Below, piece by piece: positions 27,601 to 41,600 of a stretch of DNA of 64,000 bases. Position 1 is the stretch's first letter. Every line of letters starts with the position of its first letter. Below the pieces are notes generated by a model. It was not told the DNA's origin. It searched no databases and saw only the letters and a program-made list of their open reading frames with translations. Source of the DNA: Silurus meridionalis (Eukaryota > Chordata > Actinopteri > Siluriformes > Siluridae); the NCBI RefSeq assembly GCF_014805685.1, contig NC_060892.1:2660990-2724989 (forward strand), read 5' to 3'. A program made the position numbers and the translations under genes.

Positions 27601-27696
27601 CTTCCTGAGCTGCTCTGAAGAAAGGCCATGCTTGGAGGAGATAAGGAGAGCACGAATATCTCTCTTCACATTGCTCAGGAGATGCTCAGGGTCCAT
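13075..27696 (-). CDS. tdrd5: Tudor domain-containing protein 5 (complete coding region, 16 exons)
   Basis: TDRD5 is a germ-granule protein needed in mammals for piRNA-linked transposon silencing and spermatid development. Coding exons in transcript order: 27696-27468, 26211-25732, 25634-25498, 24054-23971, 23893-23837, 23310-23154, 21037-20895, 20699-20506, 19414-19205, about 19090-19025, 18938-18741, 16359-16210, 15831-15751, 15667-15524, 14236-14098, 13265-13075. Phases join throughout, giving about 886 aa, near the mammalian length. LOTUS domains lie at about residues 5-78, 137-208 and 290-375 and a Tudor domain at about 475-600; the tail is low-similarity. Uncertain points: exon 10 must be 67 nt to keep frame while I count 66-67; exon 12 could start at 16347; exon 13 could instead use a stronger donor after 15741, but that breaks frame with exon 14. 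Three LOTUS plus one Tudor domain argues against TDRD7. Confidence 0.93.
14600..14855 (+). repeat. Family C short interspersed repeat
   Basis: Contains GGGGCCTTGCTTAAGGGCCC and a CTTAACCACTGAGCTTCCAC tail. Related copies are at about 95-165, 36740-36890 and 40262-40380, and in the cluster at 28.6-29.8 kb. Confidence 0.55.
14870..15480. mobile_element. Tc1-like repeat copies in tdrd5 intron 14
   Basis: An inverted copy (about 14870-15260, containing GAGATCAGAGCTCTACAGCA) followed by a direct partial one (about 15330-15475, containing CAGGCCTCCTCACCTCACCT). The second ends close to tdrd5 exon 14. Confidence 0.5.
17766..18407 (-). mobile_element. TIR element, second copy (642 bp), inverted
   Basis: Bounded by TACCGTAATTTCCGGACTAT and its reverse complement ending TAGTCCGGAAAATACGGTA. 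It is in the opposite orientation to the copy at 3176 and shorter by about 156 bp. A short minus-strand frame [20 protein letters not shown] is shared with the other copy. It lies in tdrd5 intron 11. Confidence 0.7.
18613..18683. repeat. (TA)n microsatellite beside tdrd5 exon 11
   Basis: About 35 TA units in tdrd5 intron 11, 58 bases past the exon 11 donor. Confidence 0.97.
18741..20699 (-). CDS. tdrd5: tdrd5 exons 8-11: Tudor domain
   Basis: Exons 20699-20506, 19414-19205, about 19090-19025 and 18938-18741. Landmarks in order are [54 protein letters not shown] and a C-terminal part with [18 protein letters not shown]. The aromatic and acidic cage-type residues of YVDFGD are present, as in extended Tudor domains that bind methylated arginine on PIWI proteins. 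A (TA)n tract begins 58 nt past the exon 11 donor. Confidence 0.9.
20130..20430 (+). mobile_element. Tc1-like repeat copy in tdrd5 intron 8
   Basis: Partial direct copy identified by CCAGGCCTCCTCAGCTCACC, CCAAAATCTAGTGGAACATC and GGGATTAAATGTGGTATGCG. Ends about 75 bases before tdrd5 exon 8. Confidence 0.5.
20753..20770. repeat. Short telomere-like run (CCCTAA)3
   Basis: Three CCCTAA-type units inside tdrd5 intron 7. Too short to mean much alone. Confidence 0.7.
21290..21860 (-). repeat. Family A interspersed repeat, inverted copy
   Basis: Reverse-complement copy starting with TTTATTTCTATTGAGCGTTT and AAGCAGCTTTACAGAAC, running to the AGATGCCGACC-like end near 21810. In tdrd5 intron 6, next to the LINE fragment. 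Confidence 0.6.
21900..22670 (-). mobile_element. Non-LTR retrotransposon (LINE) 3' fragment
   Basis: Minus-strand frames encode the C-terminal end of a reverse-transcriptase polyprotein: [14 protein letters not shown], then [60 protein letters not shown] and [20 protein letters not shown]. Frameshifts break it. 5'-truncated, as expected for LINE insertion, in tdrd5 intron 6. A second copy is at 61.2 kb. The clade (RTE-like or other) is not settled. Confidence 0.75.
22680..23065 (+). mobile_element. Tc1-like repeat copy in tdrd5 intron 6
   Basis: Nearly continuous with the LINE fragment to its left. Contains CTTGTTCCAGCATGAAAATG, CAGGCCTCCTCACCTCACCT and GGAATGGGATGTTCAAAAAA, ending about 90 bases before tdrd5 exon 6. 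Confidence 0.55.
23154..24054 (-). CDS. tdrd5: tdrd5 exons 4-6: third LOTUS domain
   Basis: Three short exons (24054-23971, 23893-23837, 23310-23154), the first two in phase 0. They encode a helix ([16 protein letters not shown]), then [19 protein letters not shown], then [20 protein letters not shown], which together form the third LOTUS repeat. The exon 4 acceptor is preceded directly by a (TG)n tract on the coding strand (24058-24081 on plus). The span includes two introns. Confidence 0.88.
24058..24081. repeat. (CA)n tract forming the tdrd5 exon 4 acceptor region
   Basis: On the coding strand this is (TG)n placed 1-2 bases before the CAG acceptor of exon 4, in place of a normal pyrimidine tract; a short T run lies just upstream of it. 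Confidence 0.9.
24884..25215 (-). repeat. Interspersed repeat family D, inverted copy
   Basis: Carries GGCACCTGTTAGTGGGTGGA and ATTTTGTCCTCAAAGTTGAT, which are the reverse complement of the copy at 39240-39712. In tdrd5 intron 3. Confidence 0.55.
25732..26211 (-). CDS. tdrd5: tdrd5 exon 2: basic linker and second LOTUS domain
   Basis: 480-nt exon in phase 1 to phase 1. The first 60 residues are basic and proline rich (linker). The second LOTUS domain begins at [20 protein letters not shown] and runs through [13 protein letters not shown] and SIAEMLAA to SQLILK. Acceptor TTTAG and donor TCTG|GTCAGG join in frame to exons 1 and 3. Confidence 0.9.
26365..27030 (+). repeat. Interspersed repeat family E in tdrd5 intron 1
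   Basis: Shares GTGCTGAGAGTCACATTCGA and AACAGGAACATTATAGTTAT with 33355-34095, in the same orientation on the plus strand. No coding potential. Confidence 0.6.
27468..27696 (-). CDS. tdrd5: tdrd5 exon 1: start codon and first LOTUS domain
   Basis: The ATG is at 27696-27694 and the exon reads [20 protein letters not shown], followed by [16 protein letters not shown] and a [13 protein letters not shown] stretch, the pattern of the OST-HTH/LOTUS fold that binds RNA and, in some family members, Vasa-type helicases. The exon ends in phase 1 at an AAAAG|GTAAGG donor. An acceptor (TCTCTAG) lies about 15 nt upstream of the ATG, so at least one untranslated exon precedes it. Confidence 0.92.
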
Positions 27697-28247
27697 CCTG
27701 GATCATCTGGATACTAGAGACAGATAGTTGGGGCTTAATGGGAATTCTTTCTCAAAGGAAAATTATAAATGTTTAATTATTTGTACATTCATTACATTTT
27801 ATTTTGACATTATTATACTCTTAAAAAGTTACCATTTAAACACAAATGTCAGCCTGACCCCTGGTATAACCAGCACCTCCCTAAGGTATGTGGAACTAGC
27901 CGGGTGAATTTAAGGGTCTAATTAACTTGCTAGCTTACACACATGTGCTAAAAAGAAACTTTATCTATCTATATATATTAAAAAATAAGTAAAATTACCT
28001 GGCTAGAAAAGCAAAGTCAAATTTCTTACATATATAAAGAACACAACCGGAAGCTAGCAAACGCTCAAATGTTCATCATCTGAACGATTAGTTTGGGGGA
28101 AAAATACTTTTTTTTAAACTAAATTACCTCTTAAACTTGCTTCCTAAAGTCCTCGGAATCTCGGTTTCCACTTCTCGGGCACTAACACCTAATTTTCTCC
28201 AAAGATAAACAGCAGCGAAGCTTCGAATGCACACCAAACCCACCTAC

Positions 28248-28310
28248 CGACATCCCTGCTCGAGCAGCCGGCTTGAGTCGCACCACTGCCGGGGGAAATC
28301 ACCCACATGA
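28248..28310 (-). promoter_or_regulatory. tdrd5: Probable tdrd5 5' untranslated exon and promoter-proximal region
   Basis: On the minus strand a strong donor (GATGTCG|GTAGGTGGG) sits with its last exon base at 28248, preceded by a GC-richer, CpG-containing stretch unlike the AT-rich surroundings. It would splice to the acceptor just before the ATG at 27696. The transcription start is not determined; the right boundary is a guess. Confidence 0.4.
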
Positions 28311-28564
28311 CACTGTGGAACATCTTCCAGAATACACACTTCATAATATTTAATTACATTGGGTGGGTGGACGGCTTTGTAATTAATTTTGTAATTGAAA
28401 ACTCAGGGAGGATGTTTTCTCAGACTGGAATAAAAGAGAAGTGCTCCATCAGCAGATTCTTCTCATTTGGTTGAATTGGCACAATCTCCTCCAGCACACA
28501 CTTCACCTCATGTCCATGTGAAGATACGAGTGTTAGAGTGCATTTTTTTGCCATATTATATTAT

Positions 28565-29830
28565 GATTTACATATAATTTACATTCGGTTTTGCGTACAT
28601 TTGGCTCTATGGGGCCTCGCTTAAGGGCCCATCAGTTGCATCATGGTGGTGGTGCTGGGATGCGAACTCAACATTTTGATACCTTGAACACCTTCTCCAC
28701 TGAACTCCAACTTCCTCCAAACTTTTACACTTCCTTTAAAGAAGTTCCTTTAAATAAGTACATCCCGAACCATCTAGAGACGTACCAGTACTAATTGTAT
28801 CCCCCTTCATGTGTGGAGTTTGGCCATTGGACCTCCTTGAGTGTTTAATTGCTCTGGCATGGAGAAGCTGGTGTTGGATCTGTGATGATCACAAATGTTG
28901 AGCGATTTTATTAATTGCTCAGTAGCTCCTAGTTTTATAACCACAATGACTGCATAAGACTGTAGAAAGGACATTACTTACAATCACACACTCCAGTGCT
29001 CATGTTAGTTCTCACTCTCCAGTGTTCTGTATTGTTTAAAGACTATAATCACACTCTTGATATCACCCAAATGAGGATGGGTTCCCCTTTTAAGTCTGGT
29101 TCCTCTCAAGGTTTCTTCCTCATAGTATCTAAGGGAGTTTTTCCTTGCAACAGTCACCATGGCTGCTCATCAGGGATAAACACACATCATTCACCTTCAC
29201 TGTTGATTTCTGTAAAGCTGCTTTGAGACAATGTCTGTTGTGAAAAGCGCTATAGAAATAAACTTGATTTGACTACACTTACATTAGTTTAATGGCAAAT
29301 CCAGATCAACTAACAATTATCTTATTTATAGAGCAGTTGAAGGTTACAGGCCTCGCTCAAAGGCCCAACATTGGCAGCATGGTGGTGCTGGGATGTGATG
29401 GGAACTCAAAACCCAACAATTTATCCACTAAACTACCACTGCTTACAAAGGTAGAGGCAACACTTAAGGCAAATCCAGGCTTACTTACATTTATCACATT
29501 TTAACACTGAGCAATTGAGGGCCTTGCTCAAGGGCCCAACAGGGCATCATGGGGGTGCTGGGATTTGACTTCTCAATATTTCGATCTAAAGTTTATCACG
29601 TTACCTGCTCAGCTTCTACTTCCTACAAAAAGGTAGAATTTACAATTACATTCGTTTCATGGCATATCCAGCTCGACTTACGATGATCTCATTTATACAC
29701 TGAGATGTTGAGGGTACAGGCTTTGCTCAAGGAACCACCCGTGGCAGCCTGGTGGTGCTGAGATTTGAACTCACAACATTTTGAGCCAAAGTTAAACAAC
29801 TTACCCTTTGAGCTACCACTCCTACTTAAA
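28565..29830 (+). repeat. Repeat cluster between tdrd5 and nphs2
   Basis: Contains one family A copy (28740-29275) and four short interspersed repeats with a tRNA-SINE-like look (family C; about 28565-28700, 29278-29445, 29480-29625, 29640-29830). Each family C copy has GCTCAAGGGCCCAACA-like sequence, then a GTGGTGCTGGGATTTGAACT block that resembles a polymerase III B box. Whether this is a true SINE is not proven. Confidence 0.55.
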
Positions 29831-30229
29831 CAAGCAATAAAATGCATCCACTACAACTCTTGACCAGGATAAAGTGTTATGGCAAATCAGAAATCCAGCA
29901 TGCGCCTTATTCTAGTCAGAATTGTAGTAGATGCCGAGCTCATTCCTGAGAAGTACCGGGTGCCAGGCACAAATACAACCTGGAGAGAATGCCAGTCTAT
30001 CTCACGGCATACACACCGACATCGTCATTTATTCAATTTAGAGTAAACGCAATGTCTTTGTGCAATCAGGTCACAACAGCTACTCGAGATTAAACCTCGG
30101 AGCTGTGAAGTGCATCATTATTGTATTATCTATTGTACAGAATAATATACTGTATATACTTTTTTTGAGACAAATAGGTTTATTTGTAATATTTTGTGTG
30201 AAATGGCAGGTTTATTCATTTAGAATGGT

Positions 30230-30432
30230 AATGCTCCGTTGCTGCTTGTTTTATGGGCAGTTTGATTGGACCATCGTCTCCCTCCTCCTCCTCCTCCTCA
30301 ATCTGTCGGAAGTCCTCCTCCTGCCCTCTTCGTCAGCCACAAAGCACAATGTAAAACGTTTGCAGGCTCTTCGCTAATCACAACAGCTCAAAAGAAAACT
30401 TTCACTCCTGGTTTCACCAAGCAAAGGGGCTG
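30230..30432 (+). promoter_or_regulatory. nphs2: nphs2 5' flank with inverted CCAAT box
   Basis: The 200 bases before the first ATG contain GATTGG (an inverted CCAAT box, about 30262-30267) followed by a CT-rich run of CTC repeats and no good TATA box. Position and composition fit a proximal promoter and 5' leader; the start site is not visible from sequence alone. Confidence 0.35.
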
Positions 30433-35105
<4,673 letters not shown>

Positions 35106-35308
35106 TGCGTTAATAGGAAAATGGTAGAATATTAGAATCTATTAGTTTATTGTTTATTGAAGGTGTTCATTGATATATATATATATGTATGGAGTCTAAA
35201 TGTGGAATTGGATGCTCGAAAAAGCACATACCAATCTTATAGTCAGGTGTCCACAAACATTTGTCCACATAATACTTGTATATTAGAAAAAAAATTGTAA
35301 ACCTTTTA

Positions 35309-35314
35309 AATAAA
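35309..35314 (+). promoter_or_regulatory. nphs2: nphs2 polyadenylation signal AATAAA
   Basis: Canonical AATAAA 204 bases after the podocin stop codon, the first good signal downstream on the plus strand. Confidence 0.6.
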
Positions 35315-35488
35315 TTCATGTTTTGATCCACATTCTGCCCATTGGAATTGCTTTTAACTCTTTATTTATACACAGTAATTGATATAATCACTTGAAATAG
35401 GCAGTGCATCTACAACCACACAGTTAAAACTCACTCAAAACTGTATGATAATTAAAATTTCAAAGATCATGTTGGTCGAAAACAATAT

Positions 35489-35494
35489 TTTATT
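35489..35494 (-). promoter_or_regulatory. axdnd1: Possible axdnd1 polyadenylation signal
   Basis: AATAAA on the minus strand about 204 bases past the axdnd1 stop, just beyond the (TA)n tract. A second AATAAA lies at 35361-35366 on the same strand, so the choice between them is open. Confidence 0.4.
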
Positions 35495-35508
35495 ATATAC
35501 TCAAATGC

Positions 35509-35512
<4 letters not shown>

Positions 35513-35586
<74 letters not shown>
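35513..35586. repeat. (TA)n microsatellite between nphs2 and axdnd1
   Basis: About 37 TA units between the tail-to-tail 3' ends, likely inside the axdnd1 3' UTR. Confidence 0.97.
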
Positions 35587-35589
<3 letters not shown>

Positions 35590-35697
35590 CATTTACTTTT
35601 AGATGTTGCCTGTTAATATATAAACCCAGAAGGTTGTGTGCTTTCTGTTGATTTAACGTTTCTTGGTGCTTTTAGTGGATTTGGGGCTGGGAGTGGG

Positions 35698-38600
35698 CTA
35701 CTGGTTCACCTCGTTCAGTTCAGGAACGTCCTCCTTCCCTAAAAAGGAAACGCAAATTGCTGTGAGATTTTTTTAAATTATTGAGCAGAAATCAAACAAA
35801 ATAAATATTAGGACACATTTCTGTAGTTGTGGAAGAGCTCTGGGAGATTGGAGTGCTGTAGAATTGTACTTATACGAAGTGGTAACAAAAAGTTTCTCTG
35901 TGCTTTGCACTCCCAGTGCTCCCAGCATTCCTCTGGAACGTGTCCTGGAAGTCTTGTTTTCGAGGCTTGTCGAGCACCTTCTGCGCTTCGCACTGGACCT
36001 TGGAGTCAGATCTTCATCTCTTTGGAGGGGGTGGGCGAAGTCCGCAGGAGCCAAATTTGGCGAGCAGGGTGGGTGCGTAAGTGAGATCATGTGGATTGTT
36101 CTCCAGCGATAATCGTGCGCAAGTTACTGAACGGTTTCGACATTTTTGCCGCTTGAGATCGTCGAAGCTCTTCCTGATCTCTCGTCGTCTTCCAGCGATG
36201 TTCTTTTCGCTCTTGAAGCTTGCATGCCACTCGAAGTGCCTCAAACGTATGTCACTTCAAACGTCTCTGTGGCAGATTTGCCCGGTTTCACGCAGATTTT
36301 TTCTTTTGTTCTAACTTGCTACGCACGTGGTCAGAATAGCAGTTAGCACCATGAGTCTCGAAACCTTTACCACCTCGTATGTTCCACTCATGTAAGTCTT
36401 TAGCCCAGTTTACAGCTCAATAAAACCTTTTAATAGGACTAGAATCAAAATGCACAAAACAACCAAAGCTTTTTTTTCCCCTCTGTTTTCTTATGCGCAT
36501 GTTCACCTCACCTTTGGGTTCTAGGCTGGTTCTTGGTTGAGGTTGTTGTTTCTCTAAATCATGGATCTTCTCTAAAGCTGCCTGGAGGGCTTCCTCTGCC
36601 TTTAGAGCCCTCTTCTCAGCACTGATAGCACGAGCCTCCACAGCTCTTATACACACACACACACACACAGACTGCAGATTATATCCGAGGTATTATTATT
36701 AGCTGATTATATCTGAGCTTTGATACGGAAAAGCAACATATCTGATTCATTTATACAACTGAGCAGGTTCGGCGTTAAGGGGCCTTGCTCAGGGGCCCAG
36801 CAGTGGCAGCTTAGTGGTGCTGGGATTTGAACTTCTGACCTTCTGATCAGAAGTCTAACATAACCACTAACCACTGAGTTACCCCTACTACCACCCCTGA
36901 GTGGACCGAAACTAGTTATATAATAGTTCTTATACTTACAGTAGCTCCTGCTGAAGAAACCCCACAGTAGCCAGTGCATTAAAAGCCTGCTGTGCATTCT
37001 CAGAGCGTGGGCGCACAAGATCACTGGTCTACACAGCAATAAACACGTATAAATGCGTACTGTAATTAATTGTTTTTACATGAAAAGTTTGAGAAGCATG
37101 TAAACACTGACCCCAGTGGTGTCCTCAGTGTCCTCTCCTAAGGTCTGTTCGATAATATGGCCATCATGGCCGATAAACTTCATGACTGAGCCGCTCTTTT
37201 TATCGTCCGTGACGTCGTCTTCCATCTCCTGCATTTGTAATAACAATATATTCATTTCAATAAGCGAAAGCGATCCATGCGACGAAATGAACAGAAAGTT
37301 TTATGTGTACCATCTCAGTGGGATGTTCTTGTAAAACATTCATTAATGTCTTTTAATAGTAAAAGTCATTGACCTGATTAATCGTTTTTCGAGGTTTGCC
37401 TCCTGTTCTCCCAGCTGCCTTCTCATCTTCCTTGGCTTCTGATGGTTTCTCGGGTTTGGCATGTACGTCAAACTGAAATACAAAAAATAGACGCTTTGAA
37501 TTGTGATGAGTCGTTTTCGAATCAAATCCTCTGAATACTGTGTAGGTATTGTTTGGAACCAGTGTGAGTTATTTATTTTAGATTTTAGGAATTATGAAAC
37601 GAGACCAGTGCATAACCGAAGGTCGAAATTTCAACCGATATTTTCTCAGCAGCTCCTGTAACAAACAATTGATACTGATTACATCGAGCTTCTCACCTGA
37701 GAGGGTTCAAGCTCAGCAGATAAGGAGAGGTCAGAGATGGTCTTCGGCACAGCTCCCTCGGTTAGCTCCAGCTCCGAACAGCGTCCCCTCAAATCACAGA
37801 GCAGGATCTGACAGACGTCCACCCACTCAGTGCACTCCCTCTGACACATCACACACATGCAAGCGCAAGAATGTGCTAGCGATCTGATTGCCATGACGTC
37901 ATACCATCAGATAGTAGAAATAAACATCTCCATAACTGATGCCAATGCAATTTACACAATGCGCTGCATAGTCAACAATACGATACATTAAACATACGTA
38001 CGAAGAAGCTACCGATGCGATATGATACGATTCCTCCCCTCATTACGATACAGTGCAATCCGATTTGATTTCTTTGGTTCAGACAGACAGCAAATCATCA
38101 ATTTACTTAAGTGCCTTCTGACTTCCAACACCTTTTACAAAACAGACCTGCGTGGTGCAAAAAGATGAAATAAAACTGTTGTGTCTCCAGGAAAACACAG
38201 CTCTACCTCTGCCATGTTAATCTCTATTCTATGTGACTCTCAGGAAAATATTCGGTCTACAAGTTAAAAACGATGCGCCACGATACAAATGCCAACTTGA
38301 TGTGATTTGGTGAATCTTACCATTCATCTCAGATAGTGGTCCTACGATAAAATGATATCTTCACCAGTACACATGCAATATTTTAATAGTTTTTGACTGA
38401 CAAATTCGACCTCAACAGAGATGACGTTTTACCTGCAGTTTCTTCAGCTGGTATATTTCATTTTCTGTGTCATCTGGAGTCACATTCTTCTGCATCATCT
38501 CCTCTACGATCACCTGGCAAGAACTGTAGCGTGAAAATCAAACACAGAATGAGGTCTGGATTTAAACTCGAACAGTACATCCTGAAGGGTTGTGATCAGG

Positions 38601-41600
38601 ATACTCGATTCTGATTGGCTGGAAGTTGAGTTCATTCAGGTAGTTCGCGATCAGTTTATTCAGCATTCTAGATCAGGTTCATACGGAGTCAGACGGCTTT
38701 TGTACACATTTCCTAATAACCATGAGGAGTTTGCGTGTCATTTATGGTGAATACGATGATCTTCGTGAACCATCAGCTTTGTTGTGGTGTTGCTGATACA
38801 CAAGTATGATTTTATGTCTGTCTTTAATTCTGTGATCTTTGACATTTTGAATAGATTAATGGAATTATCTAATTAAAAGTTGGCCTCAGCAAGCTTTCAA
38901 TCAATTAAACACGTACCTGTGCATGCAATGTTTAAACATGTTTTGCCCAAAACCTGGTGTAATAGACCTTTTTCAAACCAACCATTGTGACATTAAGTAG
39001 TAGCACAAATACAGGTTATAACAATGACGTTAATTATGGTTGTATTTCATTTAGGCTCATAAGATCCGGCTGATGTTATTACTCCAGTGTAAGAAGATCA
39101 CACTATACACAATACTTACCACTGTAGCCTGCAAAAGCAAAGTTTTAAGATTCTGTATTTATTTTTAAAACTCCATATAAATTTCCTGTATTTTCTGGTT
39201 GTATTTTACTAAAGAGACTAAGAAACTACTATATATACACACTGATCAGACATAACATTATGATCACCTGCCTAATATTGTGTTGGTCCCCTTTTGCTGC
39301 TTAAACAGTCGTGACCCATCGATCATCAACAGCATGAACTTCAGCAGTTTGAGCTACAGGAGCTCGTCTGTTGGATCGCATGCATTAATGAACCTCGGCT
39401 GCCCACAAACCTGTCGCCGGTTCACCACTGTTCCTTCCTTGGAGCACTTTTAATAGATACTGCCCACTGCAGACCAGGAACATCCCACGAAGCTGCAGTT
39501 TTGGAGACGCTCCGACCCAGACGTCTAGACGTCACATTTTTTGAAACTCGCCCATTTTTCCTGCTTCTAACACGTGAACTTTGAGGACAAAATGTTCACT
39601 TGCTGCCTAATAAATATATTCACCCACTAACAGGTGCCATGATGAAGATCAGTGTTCTTTACTTCACTGTTTATAATGTTATGATGTTACAATGTTATGC
39701 CTGATTGGGGTATAAAATAACAAAAAAACACAATACAAGTAGTTACGACAAACAGATGCTGCTGATCCAGAGGGTTTATCAGCTTCTTCTAAACTGCTGG
39801 CTATTTTTCCAGCATTTTCTCAACGCAACTCGTTCCATCATATAAAGAAAGTGAGAGGTCATTACCTTATAATATATGTAGAGTAGTAGTTCAGTTTCTG
39901 TGCAAGATTCCTGGCATCTTCCTCCAACCTCTGAAAAGACACATCCTTAAAGGTGTTTAATTCCGGACTCGGTGGACGAGAGAGCTCCTGGGCATCATGC
40001 TGATCCGGCACCATCAGTATCAGAAGATCCACCATCCAGCGAGTCCGCAGAGTGTGCATAGAGCTGACCTGGTCATCAAAGATGAGCTCATCGGCATGTT
40101 CTACTGGCTCAGAGCATACATAAAGACGTATAAAAGAGGTGCGGGTACAATACCTCCTCACAAAGCGTCAGGTTTGTGTAGTCGACGAAGTGGTTTTGCG
40201 AGGAGACGAACTCCCTCAGCATGTTCAGAACATCATCGGGTTCAATCCTGACAAAGAGGCAGATTGGAGGTGGTAAATTAGTGGTTAAGGCATTGGAATT
40301 TGGAAAACGAAGGTCATGAGTTAAAATCTCAGCCACACCAAGCTGGTACTCCTGGGCCCCATAGCAAGGCCCTTAACTGAAAAGATTGCTCAGGGATTAA
40401 TGACATCAAGTGAGAAATTATTCAAAGTTTGCTGTAGAGGTCTTCTGATTAATCAACACTGATAGTCAGAGGAGGAAAGTGATGAAGTACAAATACTTCG
40501 TTACTGCACATAAGTAGATTTTTCTGGTATCTTTTACTTCACTATTTATTTTACTTTCACTCATTACATTTTTTTATACAGATATCTCTACTTTCTACTT
40601 CTCTGATTTTCAAACCAGACTCGTTACTTTAGTTTTCATCTATTTAATAAACAATATTTTTTCTTCTCATTCTGCACCGTTTTCCGCCCATCAACCTGTT
40701 TCTTGTCATTGCTCGGCTTTTTCAATCTACCGCTGGTGTATCATTTCCTGTCTCTCACACACCACAGACGTAGACTAGTTTACAAAGCAAACAATAAGCA
40801 GGCAGAAGGCAGTAAGAAGTCTGGGGGTAACGTGGATGAGACAGAGGGAGTCAGTGATGTAAACATGACTGAGAATAGAGACATTCCTGATCACCATCAT
40901 CTTTTTTTCTGCTGGTGTTCTATATGGTGGATGTTCACCCTGGATACATTCATTAGAGAACATTTTAAACTCTTTGGTATTAATATATATTAATATGATG
41001 TGAGGTTCATTTGCCAGTGTGACACTAAAACAGGTAGTATTAATGGCTACTTTTTACTGAAGTACATGTCAGAGCCCAAACTTCTTTAGCTTGAGTGAAA
41101 AAGTGCAGACAGAATTTTTCAAATTTTTCAGAGTCTTTCAATACGAGTATCTGTACTTCTACTTCAGTGATGGATGTGTGTACTCACTGATACCACGTGC
41201 TGCTGGATTGTACAAGTGAGACTGTGTGCTGCACGGAGAGCGCTTTATTCTATTTATAATTTATTAATTATATATTTTTATTTATTAATTAACGTATTGG
41301 TAGATCTTTTCTTTAGCACATTTTCATGATTCAGTACTGTTTAGTTTTTTGTAATGAAGTACTATTTTACTATGTTGTACTGTGTTGTGTTTGTTAGTTT
41401 TTAAAAATGGATACTGGATTAAAAAAAACAATCGGTTGATAAATCAAATGTCAGCAAGTACGATCCAAACTGGCTATCAGTATCTCTAATCTCTAATGTG
41501 CGGTACTGATCTTAAACCTGTTACGACTTACTTGCTGTGCGGCATACGCTTCATCCTCTCGCTCTCCATCTGGGTGTTGTCCACGTTTTCCACGGCTTCC

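Noticed and set aside
13075..27696. TDRD7 instead of TDRD5
   Set aside because: TDRD7 has several Tudor repeats; here only one follows three LOTUS domains, and the neighbour podocin matches the TDRD5 locus.
29278..29830. tRNA genes in the family C repeats
   Set aside because: Only a B-box-like block is visible; there is no cloverleaf, anticodon arm or A box at the right spacing.
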